DNA from: Rathayibacter sp. VKM Ac-2857
GTDB lineage: Bacteria; Actinomycetota; Actinomycetes; Actinomycetales; Microbacteriaceae
Assembly: GCF_013205025.1 (NCBI RefSeq)
Contig: NZ_JABMLE010000002.1
Location: 576,353 to 640,352 of the forward strand
DNA: 64,000 bases
Reading direction: 5' to 3'
Translations under genes and position numbers: made by a program
Shown here: in pieces, positions 40,990 to 49,766 of the stretch
Numbering within the stretch: the first letter of the stretch is position 1
Layout of the letters: each line of letters starts with the position of its first letter
The notes under the pieces: model-generated
Seen by the model: only the letters and a program-made list of their open reading frames with translations
The model's database searches: none
Told to the model about the DNA's origin: nothing

Positions 40990-41050
40990 CGCGAGATGCC
41001 ACTTGTGCACGCCTTTCACGGCGTGTCGGGTGCACAAGTGGCATCTCGCG
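40990..41050. repeat. 61-bp palindromic element, copy 5
   Basis: Arms 40990-41012 and 41028-41050 pair with one mismatch (GGGTGC in place of GCGTGC). The loop CTTTCACGGCGTGTC is identical to copies 3 and 4. It separates the secreted-protein promoter from the tRNA-Met terminator. Confidence 0.9.
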
Positions 41051-41072
41051 GGAGGAGTGCGGCGGGGACGAC

Positions 41073-41107
41073 GAAGGCCCCGGCTCGACGTGCGAACCGG
41101 GGCCTTC
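41073..41107 (-). terminator. Terminator after tRNA-Met
   Basis: Arms GAAGGCCCCGG (41073-41083) and CCGGGGCCTTC (41097-41107) pair perfectly with a 13-base loop. It lies 6 bases past the tRNA-Met 3' end on the minus strand. Confidence 0.8.
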
Positions 41108-41113
41108 TCGATG

Positions 41114-41187
41114 TAGCGGGAGCGGGACTTGAACCCGCGACACCACGATTATGAGCCGTGTGCTCTAACCACCTGAGCTACCCCGCC
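41114..41187 (-). tRNA. tRNA-Met (CAT), elongator type
   Basis: A 74-base cloverleaf: GGCGGGG pairs with TCCCGCT through two G-U pairs, D-arm GCTCAGGTGGTTAGAGC, anticodon loop CTCATAA (anticodon CAT), T-arm GCGGGTTCAAGTCCCGC. The paired first base argues against an initiator tRNA, which has an unpaired C1. Discriminator A; no CCA encoded. Confidence 0.93.
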
Positions 41188-41222
41188 GCACGTTTTCGGA
41201 GGGCTCGGCCTGCCGGAAACGG

Positions 41223-41294
<72 letters not shown>

Positions 41295-41411
41295 GCACCT
41301 GCGGGTCTGACTGCCCCTCTCGGGGCGTGCCCGCGATTTGGCACCGTTAGACGATAGCACCTCCGAGAGGCGGTGTTGACCGCGGTGGTGGAGGGGTGGT
41401 CCGGGCGGGGA

Positions 41412-41669
41412 GGGTCTCGATACGCCCGCGCTGCGGGCTACTCGACCAGCAAGGAACGAGCGGTCCCCTCCGCTTCTGGAGCAGCCGCGCCCGTCATGCT
41501 GGTCGAGTAGCACCGGAGGGGCGTATCGAGACCCGCCGTCGTCAGCAGGGCGGGTCTGCGGACTCCCGTTCTGACGCTGGTCGATCTCGATACGCCCGCT
41601 CCGCGGGCTACTCGATCAGCATGAAGGCGCCGGTCGAGCAGCCGCGCAGCGGCGTATCGAGACCCGCCT
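41412..41669. repeat. Dispersed large inverted repeat cluster, three segments
   Basis: A right half only (41412-41453), a near-complete copy (41495-41623; CATGCTGGTCGAGTAG to CTCGATCAGCATG), and a left half (41631-41669). They occupy most of the 373-bp gap between the tRNAs and the aldo/keto reductase; no gene is visible in the remainder. Confidence 0.8.
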
Positions 41670-42645
41670 ACGAGCGGCTCGCCGTGTCGAGCGCGGACAG
41701 CTCGTCCGCCGTCAGCTCGAGTGTCGCGGAGGCGACGAGGGCGGGCAGCTGCTCCATGACGCGGGCGCTCGCGATCGGCGCGGCGACCCCGTTCTGCGAG
41801 CGGAGCCAGGCGAGGGCGACGGTCGCGACCTCGGCGTCGTGCGCGGCCGCGGCCGCATCGAGGGCGGCCAGCACCTGGCGCCCGCGGGCGTCGAGGTACT
41901 GCGCGGCACCGGAGGCGCGCGGGCTGTCCGGTGTCGAGCCGTCGCGGTACTTGCCCGTCAGGAAGCCGGACGCGAGCGCGTAGTACGGGACGACGGCGAG
42001 CCCGGCCTCGCGGGCGAGCGGCAGGACGTCCGCCTCGATGCCGCGCTCGACGAGGTTGTAGTGCGGCTGGACGGCGACCGGTGCGTGCAGGCCCTCCTGC
42101 TTCGCGAGGCGCAGCCACTCCGCGATGCGGTCGGCGCTGAAGTTCGAGACGCCGATGGCGCGGACGAGGCCCTCGTCGACGAGCTCGGAGAAGACCCGGG
42201 CGATGTCCTCGAGCGGCACGGCGTCGTCGTCGAAGTGCGCGTAGTAGAGGTCGATCCGGTCGGTGCGCAGGCGCTCGAGCGAGGCGCGCGCGGCCTTGCG
42301 GACGTTGTCGGGGGCGAGGCCGAGGAACTCGGGGTGCCGGCTCACCTTGGTCGCGATCACGACGTCGTCGCGGGAGCCCGAGCGGCGCGAGAGCCACTCG
42401 CCGATGATCGTCTCCGACTCGCCGCCGCGGTTGCCGGGCACCCATGCGGAGTAGGAGTCGGCCGTGTCGATGAAGTCGCCGCCCGCCGCGACGTAGCCGT
42501 CGAGCACGTCGAAGGAGGTCTGCTTCCCGGCGGTCCAGCCGAAGACGTTGCCGCCGAGGGAGAGCGGGAAGACCTCGATGCCGGAGTCGCCCAGGGGCGT
42601 GCGGGTGAGGGAGTCGTGGGACGGAGCTGCGCTGTCGATCGTCAT
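41668..42645 (-). CDS. Aldo/keto reductase
   Basis: A 325-residue NADPH-dependent (beta/alpha)8 oxidoreductase of the YdhF/Tas-like group. GDFIDTADSYSAWVPGNRGG includes the catalytic Asp and Tyr, VVIATKVSRHPEFLGLAPDN the Lys, and DLYYAHFDDDAVPLEDI the His position of the tetrad. VRAIGVSNFSADRIAEW and VAVQPHYNLVERGIEADVLP are family signatures. ATG at 42645; the frame upstream to 42708 lacks conserved sequence. The stop is reached through a left arm of the repeat at 41631, so the repeat abuts the coding end. Substrate unknown. Confidence 0.9.
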   Translation of the reverse strand: MTIDSAAPSHDSLTRTPLGDSGIEVFPLSLGGNVFGWTAGKQTSFDVLDGYVAAGGDFIDTADSYSAWVPGNRGGESETIIGEWLSRRSGSRDDVVIATKVSRHPEFLGLAPDNVRKAARASLERLRTDRIDLYYAHFDDDAVPLEDIARVFSELVDEGLVRAIGVSNFSADRIAEWLRLAKQEGLHAPVAVQPHYNLVERGIEADVLPLAREAGLAVVPYYALASGFLTGKYRDGSTPDSPRASGAAQYLDARGRQVLAALDAAAAAHDAEVATVALAWLRSQNGVAAPIASARVMEQLPALVASATLELTADELSALDTASRS

Positions 42646-42733
42646 CCCCCGATTCAACCGGCCGCGGGGCGCACGGCCGATCCTCCGCCGCGCATGCGGA
42701 GCAAGCACTCAGCCACCGCCCGGGCGGCGGGCG

Positions 42734-43648
42734 TCAGCCGCCGAGCGGGTAGTCCGCGTAGGCGAAGTGCGCCCCGTCCGGCGACCAGCCGGCGACATTG
42801 ATCGCGCCCTGGCCGCCGAAGAGCGACTGCACGACCCGGCCCGGCGAGGTGTCCCCGGGCGCGCGCCCCTCGAGCGCGATCAGCCGCAGCTCGACCGGCA
42901 GGTTCTCCGGGTGCCCGGCCGTCCCGGCGGGGTAGGCGAGGTACAGCAGGTGCGCTCCGCCGGGCGACTCGTGCGGGAACCAGTCGACCGTGTCCGAGGC
43001 CACGAACCGCTCGATCCCGGAGCCGTCGAGACGCATCCGGAACAGCTGGGCGACGCCGCCCTCCCGCTCGGAGTTGAAGAAGAGCCGTTCACCGTCGGCG
43101 GAGAAGTCGACGCCGTCGTCGGGATGCGCGTCGTCGGTCAGCGCGGTCAGCGGCCCGCCCTCGGCCGGCATCGTGTAGACGTTGGTGACCCAGCGGCCGG
43201 AGGCGTCCTCGCCGCCGCCGATCAGCGCGAGCAGCCGGCCGTCGGGCGAGACGCCGTGCAGGTAGTGCTTGAAGCGCGGACCGGGGCCCTCGGTCGTGAT
43301 CCGCAGGGCGGGCGCCGAGCCGTCCAGCGCGACCGCGTAGAGGTGGCCGTCGCGGGCCGAGACGTAGGCGGTGCCGCCGCCGGGAGCGAGCACGTGGTCG
43401 TTGTTCAGCTCGTCCGGCACGCCGTCGAGCGGGATCGCCTCGAGCCCGGCGGGCCCGACCGGCGCATCCCCGAGCGGCAGCCGGAACAGCCCGCCGTCCC
43501 CGTTGACCACCAGGAACGACCCGTCCGGCGACCAGTTCGGCGCCTCGACGAGCAGCGAGTCGGAGGAGAACACCGTGGTGACCTCGCCGCTCCCGACGTC
43601 GAGCACGCGGATCCGGCAGGTCTGGGCGGGGAGCAGTGAGCGGGCCAT
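42734..43648 (-). CDS. TolB-like beta-propeller protein
   Basis: A 304-residue cytoplasmic protein with repeated WD40-like PD40 blades: VEAPNWSPDGSFLVVNGDGG, LHGVSPDGRLLALIGGGED, DGVDFSADGERLFFNSEREG, DWFPHESPGGAHLLYLAYPA and VAGWSPDGAHFAYADYPLGG. Five S/PDG blade motifs suggest a six-bladed propeller. No signal peptide, unlike TolB. ATG at 43648 has GAGGGG upstream. It resembles the propeller half of S9 peptidases without the hydrolase; binding partner unknown. Confidence 0.82.
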   Translation of the reverse strand: MARSLLPAQTCRIRVLDVGSGEVTTVFSSDSLLVEAPNWSPDGSFLVVNGDGGLFRLPLGDAPVGPAGLEAIPLDGVPDELNNDHVLAPGGGTAYVSARDGHLYAVALDGSAPALRITTEGPGPRFKHYLHGVSPDGRLLALIGGGEDASGRWVTNVYTMPAEGGPLTALTDDAHPDDGVDFSADGERLFFNSEREGGVAQLFRMRLDGSGIERFVASDTVDWFPHESPGGAHLLYLAYPAGTAGHPENLPVELRLIALEGRAPGDTSPGRVVQSLFGGQGAINVAGWSPDGAHFAYADYPLGG

Positions 43649-43787
43649 GCCCCTCACGCTACGGCCCCGCCCGTCGTGGCACGGGGAGGGCGGTCGTCAA
43701 GCCCGTCGGCACTCAGGTTCCCGCCGCCCACCCTCCCTTATCCTTGTCTGGACAACTGTGCTGAGTGGAACCGGGGAGGACTGTGTG

Positions 43788-46700
43788 ATGCTCCTCACCC
43801 TCGCGATCACGTTCGCCCTCGCGGTGATCACGCCGTGGGTCGTCGACCGCTTCGGACCGAAGGTCTTCTACGCCCTCGCCCTCGTGCCGGCCGCGACCTT
43901 CGTCTCGACCGCCGCGTCGCTGCCGACGGTCCTCGCCGGCGGCGAGCTGCGCGAGGAGATCCCGTGGATCCCCTCCCTCGACATCGCGCTGTCCTTCCGG
44001 CTCGACGCGCTGTCGATCGTCCTCGCGCTCGTCGTGAGCGGCGTCGGCGCCCTGGTGCTCGCCTACTGCGGCAGCTACTTCACGCGCGACGAGCCGTCGC
44101 TCGGCCGGTTCGCCGCCCTGCTCTTCGCCTTCGCCGGCGTCATGTACGGGCTGGTCACCGCCGACGACGTGATCATCCTCTTCGTCTTCTGGGAGGCGAC
44201 GAGCGTCCTCTCCTACCTGCTGATCGGGCACTACAGCGGTCGAAAGGAGAGCCGCGGAGCCGGCCTCCAGGCACTGCTGGTCACCACCCTCGGCGGCCTC
44301 GCGATGCTCGTCGGCGTGATCATCCTGATCGTCGAGTCGGGCACCTCGAGCCTGGCCGGCATCGTCGCCGCGGCTCCCTCCGGGCCGATCGTCTCGGTCG
44401 CCCTCGTGCTCGTGCTGCTCGGCGCCTTCTCCAAGTCGGCGCTCGTCCCCTTCCACTTCTGGCTGCCGGCCGCGATGGCCGCGCCCACCCCGGTCAGCGC
44501 CTACCTGCACGCCGCCGCGATGGTGAAGGCCGGCATCTACCTGGTGGCCCGCCTCGCTCCGGGCTTCGCCGACGACGCCGTCTGGCTGCCCGTGATCGTC
44601 AGCGTCGGCGTCTGGACGATGCTCGTCGGCGGCTGGCGCTCGCTCCGCCAGTACGACCTCAAGCTCGTCCTCGCCTACGGCACCGTCAGCCAGCTGGGCT
44701 TCCTCACCGTCGCCGTCGGCTTCGGCTCGCGCGACGCGGCCCTCGCCGGCCTCACCCTGCTGATCGGCCACGCGCTGTTCAAGGCGCTGCTGTTCCTCAC
44801 CGTCGGCATCGTCGACCACCGGGCCGGCACCCGCGACCTGCGCAAGCTCAGCGGCCTCGGCCGTCAGGCTCCGGTGCTCGCCGGCGCCGCGCTGCTCGGC
44901 GTGCTCTCGATGGCGGGCATCCCGCCGCTGCTCGGCTTCGTCGCGAAGGAGGCGGTGTTCACCAGCCTGCTGTCCGCGATCGAGCAGGGCTCGTTCTGGG
45001 CCTGGGTCGCGCTGATCGGCCTCGTGCTCGGCTCGATCCTCACCGTCGCCTACTCGGCGCGCTTCTTCTGGGGCGCCTTCGCCCGCAAGAAGGGCCTCGA
45101 GGACACCCACCTGCACGCGGAGCCGTGGACCTTCACCGCCCCGACCGTCGTCCTCGCCGTCGCGAGCGTCGTCGGCGGCATCGGCGCCTCCCTGCTCGAC
45201 CCGCTGGTCGCGGTCTACGCCGACACCCTCCCCTACGGCGCGCCCGACGCCGACCCGCAGCTCGCCGCGGCGGCCGAGGAGTCCGACCACGGCGGCTACC
45301 ACCTCGCGCTCTGGCACGGCTTCGAGCCGGCCCTCGCGCTGAGCGCCCTCGTCATCGCGATCGGCCTGATCCTCTTCGCCAAGCGGATCGCCGTCGCGCG
45401 GATCCAGTCCAAGGTCCCGAACACCATCGACTCGGCCGAGGGCTACTGGGCCACCGTGCGCTGGCTCGACCGCGTCGCGAGCACCGTCACCGAGTTCGTC
45501 CAGCGCGGCTCGCTCCCCCGCTACCTCACGGTGATCTTCGCGGTCTTCGTCCTCGGAGTCGGCGGCGCCGCCGCGCTGAACCGCACCTGGCCCGGCGACC
45601 TCGTCTTCTGGGACTCGCCCGGCCAGCTGGCCGTCGCGGCCGTGATGATCCTCGCCGCGATCCTCTGCGCCATCGCCCGCAACCGCGTCGCCGCCGTGCT
45701 GCTCGCCGGCGCGACCGGCTACGGGATGGTCGCCCTGTTCGCCATCCAGGGCGCCCCGGACCTCGCGCTCACCCAGGCGCTGATCGAGACGATCACGCTG
45801 GTCGTCTTCGTCCTCGTGCTGCGCCGCCTCCCGACCCGGATCGCGCAGAAGCACCAGCCGATGCGCAAGCGCCTGCGCGCCGTCATCGGCATCATGGTCG
45901 GCGCCGTGATGGCCCTCGCCGCGACCGTCGCGCTCGGCGCCCGCACCGCGGCTCCGATCTCGGTCGACCTCCCCCGCCTGGCCTACGAGGAGGGCAAGGG
46001 GCGCAACATCGTCAACGTGCTCCTCGTCGACATCCGCGCCTGGGACACCATGGGCGAGATCTCGGTGCTCGTCGTCGTCGCGACCGGCGTCGCGAGCCTG
46101 ATCTTCCTCTCCAGCCGGGCCGGCGGCGCCCCGCGCCTCGAGCACCAGAGCGCCGCCGACCGCGAGGAGCGCGCGACCGACCTCACCGCTCCCTCCGCCG
46201 ACGCCGAGAAGACCGGCGACCGCGGCTCCTGGCTGGTCGCCGGCCGCACGCTCCGCCCCGAGAACCGCTCGATCGTGCTCGAGGTGCTGGTGCGCCTGCT
46301 CTTCCACCCCGCGATGATCGTCTCGGTCTACCTGCTCTTCACCGGCCACAACACCCCGGGCGGAGGCTTCGCGGGCGGCCTGCTCGCCGGTCTCGCCCTC
46401 GTCGCGCGCTACCTGGCCGGCGGCCGGTTCGAGCTCGGCGAGGCCGCGCCGATCGACGCGGGCAAGGTCCTCGGCCTCGGGCTGCTCTTCGCGGTCGGCA
46501 CCGCGGTCTCCTCGCTCGCCTTCGGCCTCGAGGTGCTCGAGTCGAGCTGGCTCGACCTCTACCTCCCCGTCCTCGGCGAGCTGCACCTGGGCACCTCCAC
46601 CCTCTTCGACATCGGCGTGTACCTGATCGTGATCGGCCTGACCCTCGACATCCTCCGCAGCCTCGGCGGCGAGGTCGACCGCCACGGCGAGGAGGCCGAG

Positions 46701-46844
46701 CAGGGCGACCCGTCCGGCGACGGCGTCACCCACTCGACCGACAGCACCCCCGGCCCCGGCGCCGGCACGGTCGACGGCCTCGAGACGAAGCTGCCGACCG
46801 GCTCGACGGTCGTCGGCGGACCGGGCAGGGGTGACGACGCATGA
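43788..46844 (+). CDS. mrpA: Na+/H+ antiporter subunit A (MrpA-MrpB fusion)
   Basis: A 1018-residue membrane subunit of the Mrp antiporter, related to complex I NuoL. LLFAFAGVMYGLVTADDVII, LFVFWEATSVLSYLLIGHYS, FHFWLPAAMAAPTPVSAYLH and HAAAMVKAGIYLVARLAPGF carry the proton-path Glu and Lys. VSQLGFLTVAVGFGS follows. A MrpB-type domain is fused at the C-terminus (from about residue 840: GHNTPGGGFAGGLLAGLALV), so no separate mrpB exists. GGAGG lies 8 bases before the ATG at 43788. It is the first of six tightly packed genes. Confidence 0.95.
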   Translation: MLLTLAITFALAVITPWVVDRFGPKVFYALALVPAATFVSTAASLPTVLAGGELREEIPWIPSLDIALSFRLDALSIVLALVVSGVGALVLAYCGSYFTRDEPSLGRFAALLFAFAGVMYGLVTADDVIILFVFWEATSVLSYLLIGHYSGRKESRGAGLQALLVTTLGGLAMLVGVIILIVESGTSSLAGIVAAAPSGPIVSVALVLVLLGAFSKSALVPFHFWLPAAMAAPTPVSAYLHAAAMVKAGIYLVARLAPGFADDAVWLPVIVSVGVWTMLVGGWRSLRQYDLKLVLAYGTVSQLGFLTVAVGFGSRDAALAGLTLLIGHALFKALLFLTVGIVDHRAGTRDLRKLSGLGRQAPVLAGAALLGVLSMAGIPPLLGFVAKEAVFTSLLSAIEQGSFWAWVALIGLVLGSILTVAYSARFFWGAFARKKGLEDTHLHAEPWTFTAPTVVLAVASVVGGIGASLLDPLVAVYADTLPYGAPDADPQLAAAAEESDHGGYHLALWHGFEPALALSALVIAIGLILFAKRIAVARIQSKVPNTIDSAEGYWATVRWLDRVASTVTEFVQRGSLPRYLTVIFAVFVLGVGGAAALNRTWPGDLVFWDSPGQLAVAAVMILAAILCAIARNRVAAVLLAGATGYGMVALFAIQGAPDLALTQALIETITLVVFVLVLRRLPTRIAQKHQPMRKRLRAVIGIMVGAVMALAATVALGARTAAPISVDLPRLAYEEGKGRNIVNVLLVDIRAWDTMGEISVLVVVATGVASLIFLSSRAGGAPRLEHQSAADREERATDLTAPSADAEKTGDRGSWLVAGRTLRPENRSIVLEVLVRLLFHPAMIVSVYLLFTGHNTPGGGFAGGLLAGLALVARYLAGGRFELGEAAPIDAGKVLGLGLLFAVGTAVSSLAFGLEVLESSWLDLYLPVLGELHLGTSTLFDIGVYLIVIGLTLDILRSLGGEVDRHGEEAEQGDPSGDGVTHSTDSTPGPGAGTVDGLETKLPTGSTVVGGPGRGDDA

Positions 46845-47341
46845 GCATCACCCTCGTCCTCGTCGTCGTGATGGCGGTGCTGTACGCCGCGGGCGTCTAC
46901 CAGATGCTCGAGCGCAGCCTCACCCGGATCCTGATCGGCTTCCTCCTGGTCGGCAACGCGACGAACATCCTGATCCTGCTGATGGCGGGCCGCTCGGGCC
47001 TCGCGCCGTTCGTCACCGACGACGGCCGCTCCTACGAGCAGATCGCCGAGGAGATGGCCGACCCGCTGCCGCAGGCGCTGATCCTGACGGCGATCGTGAT
47101 CACCTTCGGAGTGTCCGCCTTCCTCCTCGCGATGATCTACCGGCGCTGGCGCCTCGCCAACGCCGACCAGGTCGAGGACGACGAGACCGACGCCTCCGTC
47201 CGCGCGGACGCGGCCGGCATCTCGGCGCAGACCACCGCGGACGATCGGGCCCTCGACGTCCTGCTCGAATCCAGCGACGAGGGCACCGCCGACAAGCACG
47301 CCGAGAGCGCCATGACCGACGACAGGAAGGAGGACCGATGA
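46841..47341 (+). CDS. mrpC: Na+/H+ antiporter subunit C
   Basis: A 166-residue NuoK-like subunit. The three helices are ITLVLVVVMAVLYAAGVYQM, LTRILIGFLLVGNATNILIL and QALILTAIVITFGVSAFLLA; the motif LVGNATNILILLM is diagnostic. A 55-residue acidic cytoplasmic tail follows. Start and stop overlap neighbours by ATGA on both sides. Confidence 0.94.
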   Translation: MSITLVLVVVMAVLYAAGVYQMLERSLTRILIGFLLVGNATNILILLMAGRSGLAPFVTDDGRSYEQIAEEMADPLPQALILTAIVITFGVSAFLLAMIYRRWRLANADQVEDDETDASVRADAAGISAQTTADDRALDVLLESSDEGTADKHAESAMTDDRKEDR

Positions 47342-48933
47342 ACGTGCTGATCCCCCTCGTCGTCACCCTCCCCCTGCTGGGAGCCGCCGTCGCGCTGGTC
47401 CTCGGCCGGCACCGCCGCGCGCAGATCACCGTCAACATCGTCACGCTGTCGACGGTCCTGGTGATCTCCTCCGTGCTGCTCGTCCTCGTCCTCACTGGTC
47501 AGGAGGGCGGCAGCGCCGTCTACGTGGGCGGCTGGGAGCCGCCGTGGGGCATCGTGCTGGTCGTCGATCCGCTCGCCGCCCTGATGCTCGTGATCACCTC
47601 GGTGACCCTGCTCGGCGTCCTGCTGTTCTCGGTCGGCCAGGGCCTGGTCGACGGCAACCGCGAGACGCCGGTCACGATCTTCCACCCGACCTACCTGATC
47701 CTCTCGGCCGGCATCCTCAACGCCTTCGTCGCGGGCGACCTCTTCAACCTCTACGTCGGCTTCGAGATCCTGCTCGCGGCGAGCTACGTGCTGATCACCC
47801 TCGGCGGCACCGCGCCCCGCATCCGGGCGGGCACGACCTACGTGGTCGTCAGCCTGGTCTCGAGCGTGTTCTTCCTCTCCGCGATCGGGCTGCTCTACGG
47901 CGCCACCGGCACCGTCAACATGGCGCAGCTGTCGATCCGCATCGCCGAGCTGCCCGCCGACGTCCAGCTCGTGCTGCACGTGGTGCTGCTGCTCGGCTTC
48001 GGCATCAAGGCCGCGGTCTTCCCGCTGTCGTTCTGGCTGCCCGACTCCTACCCCACGGCTCCGGCACCGGTCACCGCCGTCTTCGCCGGCCTGCTCACCA
48101 AGGTCGGCGTCTACGCGCTCATCCGCACCGAGACGCTGCTCTTCCCGGGCGGCAGGCTGACGGAAGTGCTGATGGTGGTCGCGCTGCTGACGCTGATCGT
48201 GGGCATCCTCGGCGCCGTCGCGCAGGCCGACATCAAGCGGATGCTCTCCTTCACGCTGGTCTCGCACATCGGCTACATGGTCTTCGGCATCGCGATCGGC
48301 ACGGAGGCGGGCTACGCCGCGACGATCTTCTACGTGATCCACCACATCACGGTGCAGACCACGCTCTTCCTCGCGACCGGGCTGATCGAGCGCGTCGGCG
48401 GCACCACCTCGATCCTCCGGCTCGGCGGACTGCTGAAGGCCTCGCCGCTGCTCGCGCTGCTCTACTTCATCCCCGCGATGAACCTCGGCGGCATCCCGCC
48501 CTTCACCGGCTTCCTCGGCAAGGTCGGCCTCTTCGTCGCCGGCACCGAGTCGGCCGCCGACCAGCCGTCCTGGCTGATCTGGGCGGTCATCGCCGCGGGC
48601 GCTGTCACCTCGCTGCTCACCCTCTACGCGGTCGCCCGCGTCTGGAACATGGCGTTCTGGCGCCGCCAGGAGGAGGTGCCCGGCTACGAGTCGCCGCTGA
48701 TCGACCAGCTGCAGGAGGACCCGCACGACACGGGCACGGTCCGCACCCGGCACTCGCCGCCGATGATGGTCCTCGCGACCGCCGGCATGGTCGTCTTCGG
48801 CGTCGGCCTGACGATCGCCGCCGGTCCGCTCTACGACGCCAGCGAGCAGGCCGCCGCCGCGATCGCCGACCCGTCCACCTACATCGCCACCGTCTACCGC
48901 GACTCGTCCTTCGGAGAGGAGGGCCCCCGATGA
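47338..48933 (+). CDS. mrpD: Na+/H+ antiporter subunit D
   Basis: A 531-residue NuoM/N-like proton-translocating subunit. It shows GDLFNLYVGFEILLAASYVL (key Glu), GFGIKAAVFPLSFWLPDSYP, TAVFAGLLTKVGVYALIRTE (key Lys) and QADIKRMLSFTLVSHIGYMV. AGGAGG lies upstream of the ATG at 47338. It works with MrpA in cation/proton exchange for pH and salt homeostasis. Confidence 0.95.
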   Translation: MNVLIPLVVTLPLLGAAVALVLGRHRRAQITVNIVTLSTVLVISSVLLVLVLTGQEGGSAVYVGGWEPPWGIVLVVDPLAALMLVITSVTLLGVLLFSVGQGLVDGNRETPVTIFHPTYLILSAGILNAFVAGDLFNLYVGFEILLAASYVLITLGGTAPRIRAGTTYVVVSLVSSVFFLSAIGLLYGATGTVNMAQLSIRIAELPADVQLVLHVVLLLGFGIKAAVFPLSFWLPDSYPTAPAPVTAVFAGLLTKVGVYALIRTETLLFPGGRLTEVLMVVALLTLIVGILGAVAQADIKRMLSFTLVSHIGYMVFGIAIGTEAGYAATIFYVIHHITVQTTLFLATGLIERVGGTTSILRLGGLLKASPLLALLYFIPAMNLGGIPPFTGFLGKVGLFVAGTESAADQPSWLIWAVIAAGAVTSLLTLYAVARVWNMAFWRRQEEVPGYESPLIDQLQEDPHDTGTVRTRHSPPMMVLATAGMVVFGVGLTIAAGPLYDASEQAAAAIADPSTYIATVYRDSSFGEEGPR

Positions 48934-49502
48934 GCCCCCGCCGCCGCGTCGACTTCTGGAACAAGTTCGCGATGTTCGTGACCCTCGTCGGGATCTGGGT
49001 GCTGCTCTGGGACGACGTCTCGGTGCTCTCGATCGTCTCGGGCTTCCTGGTCGCGCTGATCATCACGCGCGTCTTCTACCTGCCGCCGGTCGAGTTCTCC
49101 AACCGGGTGAACCCCTGGTACCTGGTCGTCTTCCTCCTGCGCCTCGCGCTCGACATCGCGATCGCCTCGGTGCGGGTCTCGTACCAGATCCTCACCCTGC
49201 CGGTCCCCGTGCACAACGCGATCGTGGCCGTGCACCTGCGCAGCCGCTCCGAGGGGATGCTGGTCTGGACGACCGAGGCCGTCTCGCTCGTCCCCGGCTC
49301 GCTCGTGATCGACGTCGACCCCCAGCTGAACGTGCTCTACCTGCACGTGCTCGGCGTGACGCACGACGAGGGCCACCGGATCGACGAGGTCCGCCGCACG
49401 GTCCTGCGCACCGAGGCGCGCATCGTCCGGGCCATCGGCTCGCGCGAGGACGTCGCCCGCGTCGGCGAGCCGCTGGGCGAGAACGCGGGGGTGCTCCGAT
49501 GA
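48930..49502 (+). CDS. mrpE: Na+/H+ antiporter subunit E
   Basis: A 190-residue subunit. Two N-terminal helices (KFAMFVTLVGIWVLLWDDVS, LSIVSGFLVALIITRVFYLP) precede a third near VVFLLRLALDIAIASVRVSY and a cytoplasmic domain with LTTEAVSLVPGS-like sequence (WTTEAVSLVPGSLVIDV). It overlaps mrpD and mrpF by ATGA. Confidence 0.93.
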   Translation: MSPRRRVDFWNKFAMFVTLVGIWVLLWDDVSVLSIVSGFLVALIITRVFYLPPVEFSNRVNPWYLVVFLLRLALDIAIASVRVSYQILTLPVPVHNAIVAVHLRSRSEGMLVWTTEAVSLVPGSLVIDVDPQLNVLYLHVLGVTHDEGHRIDEVRRTVLRTEARIVRAIGSREDVARVGEPLGENAGVLR

Positions 49503-49765
49503 TCGAGTGGCTCGTCTGGATCCTGGTGCCGATCTTCGGAGCGGCCGCTCTGCTCTCGCTCGTGCGCATCCTGATCGGCCCGTCGGTCCTGGACCGCGTG
49601 GTCGCGGCCGACGTGCTCGTCGCCACGATCCTCTGTGGTCTGGGTGCCGAGATGGCGATCAACCACCACGCGACGACGCTGCCGGTCGCGCTCGGGCTCG
49701 CGCTGTTCGCGGTCTTCGGCTCGATCAGCGTCGCCAAGTTCATGGCCAACCGCGAGGAGGACTGA
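49499..49765 (+). CDS. mrpF: Na+/H+ antiporter subunit F
   Basis: An 88-residue, three-helix subunit. VWILVPIFGAAALLSLVRIL, IGPSVLDRVVAADVLVATIL (conserved GPxxxDRVxAxD) and PVALGLALFAVFGSISVAKF cover most of it. It is coupled to mrpE and one base from mrpG. Confidence 0.94.
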   Translation: MIEWLVWILVPIFGAAALLSLVRILIGPSVLDRVVAADVLVATILCGLGAEMAINHHATTLPVALGLALFAVFGSISVAKFMANREED

Positions 49766-49766
49766 C

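Noticed and set aside
9710-41050. CRISPR array, suggested by repeated 23-base sequences
   Set aside because: Copies are kilobases apart, form palindromes with a constant loop rather than unique spacers, and no cas gene is present.
37433-41050. Lactococcin 972-type bacteriocin as the identity of the secreted protein
   Set aside because: Gene order is superficially similar, but I see none of the expected short GxxY-rich core and the mature protein is longer; left as unknown.
43713-46733. 1006-codon minus-strand frame opposite mrpA
   Set aside because: Composition is dominated by Asp, Glu, Gly, Arg and His repeats, typical of the antisense frame of a membrane-protein gene; mrpA is unmistakable on the plus strand.
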